Notes under the pieces: generated by a model | What the model saw: the letters and a program-made list of their open reading frames with translations, nothing else | Told to the model about the DNA's origin: nothing | Database searches by the model: none | Shown: piece after piece, positions 50,737 through 58,779 of the stretch | Layout of the letters: the number at the start of each line of letters is the position of its first letter | Position numbering within the stretch: position 1 is the stretch's first letter | Assembly (NCBI RefSeq): GCF_016907255.1 | Contig: NZ_JAFBBQ010000001.1 | Coordinates: 62,001-126,000, forward strand | DNA: 64,000 nt | Direction: 5' to 3' | From: Microbacterium keratanolyticum | Lineage (GTDB): Bacteria; Actinomycetota; Actinomycetes; Actinomycetales; Microbacteriaceae | Position numbers and translations under genes: made by a program

Positions 50737-51222
50737 ATGAGCAAGGCACAGACCACCCCCACCACGGCCAGCGACCCGACGGTGGCAGCCGCGGCCGCGC
50801 AGTTCCTGTCTCCTGTCGTCCTCGGCCTCCAGGCGCTCACCGTCAACGGCAAGCAGGCGCACTGGCACGTCCGTGGCGCGAACTTCGTCGGCGTGCACGA
50901 GCTGTTCGACCAGATCGTTGCCAACGCCGGTGCATTCGCTGACTCCGCGGCGGAGCGTATCGTCGCACTCGGCCTTCCGATCGACGCGCGCCTCGCAACC
51001 GTCGCAGAGAAGACCGCCGCAACGAGCGTGCCCGCAGGCTTCACGAAGTCGGATGAGCTCGTGAGCAACGTGATCGCCGACATCGACGCGATCCTCGTCG
51101 ACGTCAAGGCCGCCATCGAAGGCCTTGACGAGATCGACCTCACAAGCCAGGACGTCGCGATCGAGATCATGCGCGGACTCGAGAAGGACCGCTGGTTCCT
51201 CGTGTCGCACATCGCCGCCTGA
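50737..51222 (+). CDS. dps: Dps family DNA-binding ferritin-like protein
   Basis: A 161-residue mini-ferritin that stores iron and protects DNA in starvation and oxidative stress. The intersubunit ferroxidase ligands are recognisable: QAHWHVRGANF with His, HELFDQIVANAGAFADSAAERI with the Asp/Glu set. ATG at 50737 with AAAGGAG; the ORF 13 codons upstream begins inside the promoter. The protein ends FLVSHIAA without the long lysine tail of some Dps proteins. Followed by a perfect 24-bp hairpin. Confidence 0.94.
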   Translation: MSKAQTTPTTASDPTVAAAAAQFLSPVVLGLQALTVNGKQAHWHVRGANFVGVHELFDQIVANAGAFADSAAERIVALGLPIDARLATVAEKTAATSVPAGFTKSDELVSNVIADIDAILVDVKAAIEGLDEIDLTSQDVAIEIMRGLEKDRWFLVSHIAA

Positions 51223-51225
51223 TCG

Positions 51226-51276
51226 GCAGACAGCGAAGCGGCCCTCCCCCGCGGGGAGGGCCGCTTCGCTGTCTGC
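51226..51276. terminator. Bidirectional terminator after dps, perfect 24-bp stem
   Basis: Positions 51226-51249 are the exact reverse complement of 51253-51276 with a 3-nt loop. It lies between dps and the convergent response regulator gene, 3 bases after the dps stop. Confidence 0.85.
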
Positions 51277-51277
51277 G

Positions 51278-51943
51278 CTAGGCCGTGCGCTGCAGGTACG
51301 CGAGTACGGCGCGAACCCGGCGATGGTCGTTGCCGGAATCCTCCAGGCCGAGCTTCGTGAAGATGGCGCTGATGTTCTTCTCCACCGCGCCGACGCCGAT
51401 GAAGAGCGCCTGTGCGATCGATCCGTTGCTGCGGCCCTCTGCCATCGCCGCGAGAACATCGCGCTCACGGGGAGTGAGCATCGCCACGGGGTCGGGCCCG
51501 GCGAGCACGAGCTGCTGCACGACGAGCGGATCCAGCACCGTTCCGCCTGCGGAGATGCGCTGCACAGCATCGGTGAGCTCATCGAGTGACGCGACTCGAT
51601 CTTTGAGCAGGTACCCGACACCTCCCTCCCCGGCGCCGAGGAGCTCGCGTGCATAGACGCCCTCCACATACTGGCTGAGGACGAGGACTCCCACATGCGG
51701 AAGCGCAGCGCGCACCTCCAGCGCCGCGCGAACGCCCTCGTCGCGGAAGGTCGGCGGCATCCGCACATCCACGATCACGACATCCGCCGCGTTCTCACGC
51801 ACGCGCGCGACGATATCGACCGCGTCACCGTAGGCTCCCGCGCTCGTGAGTCCCGCCTCGTCGAGAAGCCGGATGAGCCCCTCGCGGAGCAGCAGCGAAT
51901 CCTCGAAGAGGGCGACGCGCAACGAACGAGGCGGGGAGGTCAC
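51278..51943 (-). CDS. LuxR-family (NarL-type) response regulator
   Basis: A 221-residue response regulator: receiver domain about 8-125 with the acidic pocket VALFEDSLL and the phospho-acceptor Asp in VVIVDVRMPP, the switch Lys in GYLLKDR, then a LuxR-type HTH (LTPRERDVLAAMAEGRSNGSIAQALFIGVGAVEKNISAIFTKLGL). Its ATG overlaps the end of the histidine kinase gene by four bases, so the two form a two-component system. The signal is unknown. Dps lies convergent to it; no direct evidence of control. Confidence 0.93.
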   Translation of the reverse strand: MTSPPRSLRVALFEDSLLLREGLIRLLDEAGLTSAGAYGDAVDIVARVRENAADVVIVDVRMPPTFRDEGVRAALEVRAALPHVGVLVLSQYVEGVYARELLGAGEGGVGYLLKDRVASLDELTDAVQRISAGGTVLDPLVVQQLVLAGPDPVAMLTPRERDVLAAMAEGRSNGSIAQALFIGVGAVEKNISAIFTKLGLEDSGNDHRRVRAVLAYLQRTA

Positions 51944-53331
51944 GTCTCCACACTAGAGCGGACCGACGCCTCGGTGAGCGGGATGCGCAGCGCCACCGAT
52001 GTCGTGCCGCCTTCCGGGCTCACGATGCTCATCGCGCCGCGCATTCCCTGCACACGCTGGGCGATGCCCTGCAGCCCGTGGCCGTCCTCGATACGTGCTC
52101 CGCCGCGACCGTCATCCTGCACTGTCACGTGCACCTCGCCCTGCTCCTCGACAGCGCTCAGCGCGACGCTCGTCGCCCCCGAGTGCTTCGCGACGTTCGT
52201 CAGGAGCTCGGCCACGACGAAGTACAAGTTTCGAGCGACCTCCGGCGTCGCGCGATCGGTCAGCGTCGGATCGATCTGCGTGGTGACCGGTACCGGCGAT
52301 GTCTGTGCGAGTGCTTCGAGAGCAGGTACCAGACCGCGATCCTGCAGAAGGGGTGGGGCCATGCCTCCGGCGAGGGCGCGCAACTCGTCGAGCGCCGAGC
52401 GCGCGTGCACCCTCGATTCTGCGGCCAATCGGGCAACGGCTTCCGCATCTCCCGCGGCGGCTCGTCGTTCGATCGCGGCGAGGTCCATCTGCAGCCGCAC
52501 AAGGCGCTGCTGCGGCCCATCATGGATGTCACGTTCCAGGCGACGAAGGGCGGTGTCCTCGGCCTGCAGCGCAGCACCGCGCGAGGCGTCGAGCTCCGCG
52601 ACCTGAGCTCCGAGATCATCGGATGCCCACCGCCCCAGCATCGCCACGGCGGTCCGCCGCTGAAGGTGTGCAAGACCACGCAGGACCAGCGGCAGCGTGA
52701 GCGCGAAGATCACACCGACCACGAGATAGATGAGCGACGTCCACAGATGCAGGTCGCGGGTCACATCGATGTCCATGCCAAGTCGTGAATACACCCAGGG
52801 CACCCAGATCAGGCGCGATTCGTCTTCGCTCTCCGGAAGGAAGCGGCCCCAGAACCAGTACGTGGGCCCGCCGATGCTGAGCACGACCCAGGGAGCCGCG
52901 ATCGCGAACCCGATGAGCGCTGTAATGGGACGGACGAGTACCGCGTGCACCAGCGCCGACCAGTAGTGTCCGTTGCGCATCGGCTGCAGGACACGCGCGA
53001 AGAAGGTGGCGGCGCGGGGCTCTCGTCGCCATTCGGGCTCCGCGAACGTCGGGAGGCCGGTCATCCGAAGGAGCGCACGGTCGCTGATCGCGAAACCGCG
53101 TGCCACGTACAGCGCGACCGCGATGAGGGGCAGTCCGATGACGAGCACAATCGATCCGACGCCCACCAGGAAGAGGGTGATCGTCGCGACCAGCCCCGTC
53201 AGAGCCACAGGAAGAGCGACGATCATCAGGTAGAGCGTGGTGCCCGGAGCATCCCTCCAGGCACGCGCGTATCCGTGCCTGACGCGCCTTGGGGCCGTCG
53301 CGGTGTCGGGGTGGATCTGAACTGCACTCAC
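51940..53331 (-). CDS. Histidine kinase with membrane sensor domain (HisKA_3)
   Basis: A 463-residue sensor kinase. The GTG at 53331 (VSAVQIHPDTATA) follows GAGAGGATTCATCT; the open frame extends 110 codons upstream but is spurious. Four or more transmembrane segments (about 30-75, 110-150 and 190-220) form the putative sensor region, followed by the dimerization helix with the phospho-accepting His in ALRRLERDIHDGPQQRL and an HATPase domain with ELLTNVAKHSGA, DDGRGG and GHGLQGIAQRV. Coupled to the response regulator. The upstream leader contains two inverted repeats. Confidence 0.92.
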   Translation of the reverse strand: MSAVQIHPDTATAPRRVRHGYARAWRDAPGTTLYLMIVALPVALTGLVATITLFLVGVGSIVLVIGLPLIAVALYVARGFAISDRALLRMTGLPTFAEPEWRREPRAATFFARVLQPMRNGHYWSALVHAVLVRPITALIGFAIAAPWVVLSIGGPTYWFWGRFLPESEDESRLIWVPWVYSRLGMDIDVTRDLHLWTSLIYLVVGVIFALTLPLVLRGLAHLQRRTAVAMLGRWASDDLGAQVAELDASRGAALQAEDTALRRLERDIHDGPQQRLVRLQMDLAAIERRAAAGDAEAVARLAAESRVHARSALDELRALAGGMAPPLLQDRGLVPALEALAQTSPVPVTTQIDPTLTDRATPEVARNLYFVVAELLTNVAKHSGATSVALSAVEEQGEVHVTVQDDGRGGARIEDGHGLQGIAQRVQGMRGAMSIVSPEGGTTSVALRIPLTEASVRSSVET

Positions 53332-53360
53332 AGATGAATCCTCTCGCGGAACGCCGAACC

Positions 53361-53388
53361 TCGGCGATTCTCTCTCCAGAATCGCCGA
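53361..53388 (-). repeat. 11-bp inverted repeat in the kinase gene leader
   Basis: TCGGCGATTCT (53361-53371) and AGAATCGCCGA (53378-53388) are exact inverted repeats around CTCTCC. It lies 30 bases upstream of the kinase start; a terminator of the amidohydrolase transcript, or an operator, are both possible. Confidence 0.6.
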
Positions 53389-53427
53389 GCGGCCCCGCAC
53401 GAGCCAGGGCGGAGGCTTCCGAATGCG

Positions 53428-53447
53428 TACGGGGGTTATCCCCCGTA
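53428..53447 (-). repeat. Palindrome spanning the amidohydrolase stop codon
   Basis: TACGGGGG-TTAT-CCCCCGTA, an 8-bp inverted repeat whose centre is the TAA stop of the amidohydrolase gene. It could be an operator for the two-component genes downstream or a weak terminator. Confidence 0.55.
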
Positions 53448-54980
53448 TGTGCGAGCGCTGTGATGGGTGATGCGCCCCGCCAGAAGAGTCGTGCGCACCG
53501 GCATCGTCCGCAGCTCGTCTCGAGAGGCGTGCGCCGGGTCGATGTCGACGAGCACGAGGTCGGCCGCACCGCCCAGACGCACTCCGCCGTTTCCGGCCGT
53601 TCCTCGATGCGCGCTCGCCCGCAGCGCGGTCTCGATGTCGAGGCGCTCCTCCGGATGCCACGGCGCGCGGTCATCACCGGTGCGATGTACGGCGGCCGCG
53701 ATCGCGTGCCACGGATCGAGCGGCGACACCGGGGCATCCGACCCGAGCTGCACGTCGATCCCGGCGGCGCGCAGGCTCCCGAGCGGGTAGCCGATCGCTT
53801 CCTGCGTCGCCCACAGGCGATCGGCGGCATCGCGATCATCGATCGCGTGCTGCGGCTGCACGCTCGCGGTGATGCCGAGACTTCCCATGCGTCGCAGATC
53901 GGCGTGACGAACGAGTTGGGCATGCTCGATCGTGCCCTGAGCGCCGGTGGCGCTGAAAGCGTCGAGTGCGTTCGAGAGTGCGCGGTCGCCGATCGCGTGG
54001 ACGGCGACGCGGATGCCTGCTGCCGTGGCGCGCAGTAGCAGGGCGTGCAGTTCCTCCGGCGGTACCGTGACGATCCCGTGGTTGTGCGGATCGTCGCTGT
54101 ACCCGTGGAAGCACGCGGCCGTGCGCGTACCCAGCGAGCCGTCGCTGATCACCTTGAGCGCGCCCACGCGGACGAGACCGGTGCGGTCGCCCTCGAGCGG
54201 ATCATCCGACCGGAAACCCGACCGCACGGCACGCTCGAGGTCTGCGGGGTAGACGGCGAACTCCACGTGCTGCGTGTCGAAGCCCGCAGCGGTGCGACGT
54301 GCCCAGGCATCCGCGTTCCACGCCATGTCGAAGTCCACGAGCCCGACGACTCCGCGCGCCGCCGCCCTCCGGGCAGCCTGCAAGACGGCAACGTCTGCCA
54401 CGGCGGGATCGGCTGCATTCAGCCGTCGTGAGATCTCAAAGGCGTCCGCCTCGCGCAGCACACCGTCCGGCGCCTCCTCTTCGGAGAATCCCTCGCGACG
54501 CAGAGCCGCACTGTTGAGCCACACGCTGTGCACGTCTGCGTTGATCAGGTAGGTCGGCACATCGTTCGTCGCGGCATCCAGCAGCGTGAGCTCCGGAGCA
54601 TCCGCCCACAGCACATCTCGATATCCGCTCCCGACACGGCGCCCATCCGCCTGCACAGGCGCATGGGACATCTTCTGCGCTGCGTCGACGGCGGATGTGA
54701 CATCCCGCAGCGGCACACGCTCCGCAGCCAGCGCCCACTGCACCATGTGCACGTGGTGATCCCACAGGCCTGGGAGCACCCAGGCGCCGCGGCCATCGAT
54801 CACCTCGCCGGCATCGAGCGTGGTGTGCCGCGCGCGCCAGCCATCGAACGTCCCGTGCGGGGCGATATCGGCGACGCGTCCTCCGGACAGCAGCACATCG
54901 ACCGGCTCGTCACCGAACGGCAGCAGGTGCCGATCTGCACCGGCGACGCGCACACCCTGGAGCAGAGACGCTGCCGTCAT
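53436..54980 (-). CDS. Amidohydrolase family protein (YtcJ-like)
   Basis: A 514-residue metal-dependent amidohydrolase of the amidohydrolase-3/YtcJ group. Metal ligands are VLPGLWDHHVHMVQW (HxH) near residue 70, the central VGLVDFDMAWNAD, HAIGDRALSNALDAFSATGAQGTIEHAQL with two His, and LGSDAPVSPLDPW for the catalytic Asp. Substrate unknown. The start (ATG/GTG at 54980) overlaps the paiB-like stop by four bases, so it is second in an operon. Confidence 0.93.
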   Translation of the reverse strand: MTAASLLQGVRVAGADRHLLPFGDEPVDVLLSGGRVADIAPHGTFDGWRARHTTLDAGEVIDGRGAWVLPGLWDHHVHMVQWALAAERVPLRDVTSAVDAAQKMSHAPVQADGRRVGSGYRDVLWADAPELTLLDAATNDVPTYLINADVHSVWLNSAALRREGFSEEEAPDGVLREADAFEISRRLNAADPAVADVAVLQAARRAAARGVVGLVDFDMAWNADAWARRTAAGFDTQHVEFAVYPADLERAVRSGFRSDDPLEGDRTGLVRVGALKVISDGSLGTRTAACFHGYSDDPHNHGIVTVPPEELHALLLRATAAGIRVAVHAIGDRALSNALDAFSATGAQGTIEHAQLVRHADLRRMGSLGITASVQPQHAIDDRDAADRLWATQEAIGYPLGSLRAAGIDVQLGSDAPVSPLDPWHAIAAAVHRTGDDRAPWHPEERLDIETALRASAHRGTAGNGGVRLGGAADLVLVDIDPAHASRDELRTMPVRTTLLAGRITHHSARTYGG

Positions 54981-55618
54981 GCCTGCGCCGTCCGACGCTG
55001 GTCGTGTGCCCGCCGCATCTCCGCCGCGAGTGCGGCTCTGGCCTCGGAACCGTCCCTGCCGAGCTCGAAGATGACGTTCTCAATGGTCTCGTCCGACTTG
55101 TTCTGGCTCAGCTTGCGCTTGGCCACGACCCGTGTCGGCGTCAGGCGGAAACCGACCGTGCCCGCCGCCAGCCTCGTGATGAACGCCTCGTCGTTCGGCG
55201 CCTGCCACATGCCCCGGGGGTTCTCCTGCCCTGCTTCGAAGTGAGCGACCAGGTCCTCCAGCACCCGAAGGTTCTCCTCCGGGCTCAGGATCTCCGGCCG
55301 TCCACTCAGGTGCACCGAGACGTAGTTCCATGTGGGCACTGCCGCGACATCTCCATACCATCCCGGCGAGATGTACCCATGCGGCCCTTGGAACATGACC
55401 AGCAGCTCCCCTACCCCCAGTCCCAGGATCAGGTCGTCCGGCCTCCCCACGTGTCCGACGACGGTCAGGTCGTCGCGCTCCGGGTCGAGCAGGACCGCGT
55501 AGTGCGAGGCCTGGAGACCCTCCGCTGTCGTGCCGACGAGCGTCGCCCATGGATGCTGCGCGATGATTCGGCGCAACTCGGTGAGATCGGTCATCGCGAA
55601 GCTCGGATTCTGGCGCAT
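54977..55618 (-). CDS. PaiB-like FMN-binding protein
   Basis: A 213-residue protein of the PaiB/FMN-binding negative regulator family. Typical parts are HPWATLVGT, ASHYAVLLD, VVGHVGRPDD, VMFQGPHGYISPGWYG and the invariant VPTWNYVSVHLSGRPEI, plus KLSQNKSDE near the C-terminus. In Bacillus PaiB affects sporulation and protease genes; in actinobacteria the split-barrel fold suggests flavin- or cofactor-dependent chemistry. It is translationally coupled to the amidohydrolase. The ATG at 55618 is accepted; a second ATG lies eight codons in. Confidence 0.93.
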   Translation of the reverse strand: MRQNPSFAMTDLTELRRIIAQHPWATLVGTTAEGLQASHYAVLLDPERDDLTVVGHVGRPDDLILGLGVGELLVMFQGPHGYISPGWYGDVAAVPTWNYVSVHLSGRPEILSPEENLRVLEDLVAHFEAGQENPRGMWQAPNDEAFITRLAAGTVGFRLTPTRVVAKRKLSQNKSDETIENVIFELGRDGSEARAALAAEMRRAHDQRRTAQA

Positions 55619-55656
55619 ACGTCCAGATTAGAGCGGACGCGCCGCCCGGGCTCCGC

Positions 55657-57147
55657 CTACCCGCGACGCCGAGAACTCTGCACGACCGGAATCGCCTGTG
55701 TCTTCCAGTCCTCCCACCCTGGGCTGCCCTGCATGAACGCATCGATCTCCGCGGGAGTCGCCCGCAGCTTCGGATCGTTGTCGAGGTACTTCTTGGTCTC
55801 GCGTGCCACGAGCCCGGAGAGAATCAGGAGACCGATGAGGTTCGGCAGCGCCATGAGACCGTTCATGATGTCGGAGAACGCCCAGACCACACCCAGTTGC
55901 ACCGTGCAGCCGACGAAGACCACGAGCGAGAAGATGATCCGGAACGGCATGACGGCTCGCCGTCCGATGAGCCGCTCGATGTTGCGCTCCCCGTAGTACG
56001 ACCATCCCAGGATCGTCGAACCGGCGAAGAGCACCAGACCGATCGTGACGATGTAGTGCCCCCACTCGCCCGGGAGCCCATGTGAGAAGGCCGCGCCCGT
56101 CATGAGCGCGGGACTCAGCTGCTCGCCGGTCTCCGGGTCGATCTGATTCCACGTGCCGGTCGCGATGATCACGAGGCCCGTGCAGGTGACGACGATGATC
56201 GTATCGATGAAGGTCTGGGTCATCGAGACGAGCCCCTGACGCACCGGGTGACTGGTCTTCGCCGCGGCGGCCGCGATCGCCGCGGACCCCATACCCGACT
56301 CGTTGGAGAAGATGCCGCGCGCGACGCCGAACTGCACGGCGATGATGATCGCCGAGCCCGCGAAGCCGCCGACGGCGCTCGTTCCGGTGAACGCCTCAGT
56401 GAAGATCTGCGCGAATGCGGCCGGCACAGCGCCGATGTTCGCGATCAGGATGTACACCGCGCCCAGCACGTAGAAGATGATCATGACCGGAACGAGGCCG
56501 GCCGTCACCTTGCCGATGGACTTGATGCCGCCCACAAGGACGAGCATGGCGAAGACGGTGAGAACGATGCCCGTGATCCACGTGGGAACCTCGAAGCTCG
56601 CTTCGAGGTTCTGCGCGATGGAGTTTCCCTGCGTCATGTTCCCGATGCCGAAGCAGGCGATCACCGCGAAGACCGCGAACGAGAGTCCGAGCACCTTGCC
56701 GAACGGACCGGGGATCCCGCGTTCGAGGTAGTACTGCGGCCCGCCGGACTTCTCACCGGCATCATCCGTCTTGCGGAAACGCACCCCGAGGAAGGCCTCC
56801 GAGTACTTCGACGCCATGCCGAGCAGACCGGTCACCCACATCCAGAAGAGCGCGCCCGGGCCACCGATTCCGATCGCCGTCGCCACACCGACGATGTTTC
56901 CCGTGCCGACCGTGGCGGCCAGCGCCGTCGTGAGCGCCTGGAACTGCGAGATGTCGCCGTCCGCGCCCGGGTCCTTCCGTGTGATGAGCCCCAGACGCAG
57001 GGCGGAGCCCAGACGGAGGAACTGCAGACCGCCCAGACGGATGGTCAGGTACAGGCCTGTGCCGAGAAGCAGCGGAATGAGGAAGAACGGCCCCCAGACG
57101 ATACCGCTCAGCGTGTCGAGGACGGATTGAAGGCCGGAGAGATCCAT
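55657..57147 (-). CDS. Sodium:alanine symporter family protein (AgcS)
   Basis: A 496-residue transporter with about ten transmembrane helices. The start is the ATG at 57147, which follows ACAGGAGCTTC. Family markers are GTGNIVGVATAIGIGGPGALFW (the signature region of the alanine:sodium symporters), GMASKYSEAFLGVRFR, and NESGMGSAAIAAAAAKTSHPVRQG. It imports alanine or glycine with Na+. A TATGAT -10 element (57186-57191, minus) lies upstream. It is a single-gene unit. Confidence 0.94.
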   Translation of the reverse strand: MDLSGLQSVLDTLSGIVWGPFFLIPLLLGTGLYLTIRLGGLQFLRLGSALRLGLITRKDPGADGDISQFQALTTALAATVGTGNIVGVATAIGIGGPGALFWMWVTGLLGMASKYSEAFLGVRFRKTDDAGEKSGGPQYYLERGIPGPFGKVLGLSFAVFAVIACFGIGNMTQGNSIAQNLEASFEVPTWITGIVLTVFAMLVLVGGIKSIGKVTAGLVPVMIIFYVLGAVYILIANIGAVPAAFAQIFTEAFTGTSAVGGFAGSAIIIAVQFGVARGIFSNESGMGSAAIAAAAAKTSHPVRQGLVSMTQTFIDTIIVVTCTGLVIIATGTWNQIDPETGEQLSPALMTGAAFSHGLPGEWGHYIVTIGLVLFAGSTILGWSYYGERNIERLIGRRAVMPFRIIFSLVVFVGCTVQLGVVWAFSDIMNGLMALPNLIGLLILSGLVARETKKYLDNDPKLRATPAEIDAFMQGSPGWEDWKTQAIPVVQSSRRRG

Positions 57148-57185
57148 GAAGCTCCTGTCGTTGCCACTCTGCATCGGACGCGCCC

Positions 57186-57191
57186 ATCATA
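57186..57191 (-). promoter_or_regulatory. -10 element upstream of the symporter gene
   Basis: TATGAT on the minus strand, 39 bases upstream of the ATG at 57147. No clear -35. Confidence 0.4.
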
Positions 57192-57259
57192 GGCACACGC
57201 CGGAAACAGGAACGGACAGCGACGCGGGGCTGCCCCAGACCGCGCTCAGCGCATCCGGG

Positions 57260-58255
57260 TCATGCCTGGCAGGAGGGGCACCAGTAGAGCTTGCGTGCGC
57301 CGATCTCCTCCAGCGCGATCTCTGTGCCGCACACGCGACAGGGCAGCCCTGCACGGTGGTACACCCAGTGCCGGTCGTCACGGTGGGCCATGGCCGCCCG
57401 ATACTCGTCCGGGTTCAGATCGTCCATGGTCATCATCTGACCGGTCTCCACGCCGATCGAGAGCAGACGAACCCAGTCACGCCACATCTCGCGCACGACC
57501 GACTGCGGTACCGCCTTGCCCGGCATATGCGGGTTGAGTCGCGCGCGGAACAGCATCTCCGCGCGGTAGACGTTGCCGATTCCGCTCACGACCGCCTGAT
57601 CCATCAGCAGCAGCGCGATCGGGGTGCCCTTCTTGGCGACGGCGCGAACGAAACGCTCCTCCCCCTCGGCCGGGTCGCCCACGAGCGGATCCGGTCCGAG
57701 CTTCGCGACGCTGGCGAGCATCTCCTCCGGGGTCTGCAGCACGCATGCGGTGGGTCCGCGCAGATCGGCGCAGGTGATGTCGGTCAGCAGCCGAAGCCGC
57801 ACCTGGCCGACCACAGGAGGCGGCCACGTGTCGTCGTCTTGCAGTCCCGTGGTCTGCTCGGACATCCGCACATGCACGCGCGTCTTTCTAGGAGCTCCGA
57901 TCGACGCGAGCGAGTTCTCGCCGGCGTCATCCAGGATCTCGTCGTCGACGATGGTGCCGCGCTGGTTGGTCTGTCCCATGCGGCCGTTCGCAGCAGCGAT
58001 CGTGGGATCCACGAGGATCTCTCCGGAGAAGTCCCAGGCACCGTAGAGGCCGAGGTGCACGCGCAGCCAGACATCGCCCTCCACCTCGAGGAACATCTGC
58101 TTGCCCACGGCCTGCACTTGCTCGACGGTCCGCTCGTTGAGCACAGCGGCACCCTCGGCGAATCGGCCCTGCGGACTCGACGCCTGCACGGGCTTTCCGA
58201 CGAAGTTGCGCGCGAACTGTCGGGCGATGCGGTGGACGGAATGGCCCTCGGGCAC
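57260..58255 (-). CDS. nei: Endonuclease VIII-type DNA glycosylase (Nei/Fpg family)
   Basis: Base-excision repair glycosylase for oxidised bases. 331 residues; the GTG start gives the required MPEGHS N-terminus (Pro2 is the nucleophile, Glu3 catalytic). The helix-two-turn-helix is VVSGIGNVYRAEMLF, and the C-terminal zinc finger is CRVCGTEI...YWCPSC. PEGH at the start favours Nei over MutM (PELPE). The insertion SEQTTGLQDDDTWPPP near 130-150 is typical of the actinobacterial type. It starts on the last base of the rpiB stop (TAGTG), so they are coupled. Confidence 0.94.
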   Translation of the reverse strand: MPEGHSVHRIARQFARNFVGKPVQASSPQGRFAEGAAVLNERTVEQVQAVGKQMFLEVEGDVWLRVHLGLYGAWDFSGEILVDPTIAAANGRMGQTNQRGTIVDDEILDDAGENSLASIGAPRKTRVHVRMSEQTTGLQDDDTWPPPVVGQVRLRLLTDITCADLRGPTACVLQTPEEMLASVAKLGPDPLVGDPAEGEERFVRAVAKKGTPIALLLMDQAVVSGIGNVYRAEMLFRARLNPHMPGKAVPQSVVREMWRDWVRLLSIGVETGQMMTMDDLNPDEYRAAMAHRDDRHWVYHRAGLPCRVCGTEIALEEIGARKLYWCPSCQA

Positions 58256-58743
58256 TATGACGCTCGCGGGTCGGGAACCAGCGAGCCGTCGCGCTCGAAC
58301 GCGGCGATCTGGCCGATACGTCGTACGTGGCGCTCATCCCCGGGGAAGGGCGTCGCGACGAAGGTGTCGATGAAGGATGCCACCTCGTCGAAGGAGTGCT
58401 GGCGCGCACCGATCGCGATCACGTTCGCGTCGTTGTGCTCGCGGGCGAGTTCAGCGGTCGCAAGGCTCCACACGAGGGCCGCGCGAATGCCTTCGACCTT
58501 GTTCGCGGCGATCTGCTCACCGTTCCCGGAGCCTCCGAAGACGACCCCGAGCGCCTCGACACCCGCCGCCTGGTCGGCGACGACAGCCTGTGCGGCGCGG
58601 ATGCAGAACGCCGGGTAGTCATCGAGAGCGTCGTACTCGATGGGCCCATGGTCGATGACCTCGTGGCCCGCAGAGGCCAGGTGGTGCTGCAGCTGGGTCG
58701 AGAACTCGAGGCCCGCATGATCGGTGGCGATGTGGATGCGCAT
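58255..58743 (-). CDS. rpiB: Ribose-5-phosphate isomerase B
   Basis: Interconverts ribulose-5-phosphate and ribose-5-phosphate. 162 residues starting MRIHIATDHAGLEF; the first 12 codons of the longer frame are excluded because this is the conserved N-terminus. The RpiB/LacAB signature is GVVFGGSGNGEQIAANKVEGIRAAL, with VWSLATAELAREHNDANVIAIGARQ after it. In place of the usual catalytic Cys, residue 69-72 reads GGSGNG, the actinobacterial Glu/Ser form. Followed by nei. Confidence 0.95.
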   Translation of the reverse strand: MRIHIATDHAGLEFSTQLQHHLASAGHEVIDHGPIEYDALDDYPAFCIRAAQAVVADQAAGVEALGVVFGGSGNGEQIAANKVEGIRAALVWSLATAELAREHNDANVIAIGARQHSFDEVASFIDTFVATPFPGDERHVRRIGQIAAFERDGSLVPDPRAS

Positions 58744-58779
58744 GCCTCTCATCCTACGATCGCGCACGGGCCAGACCAC

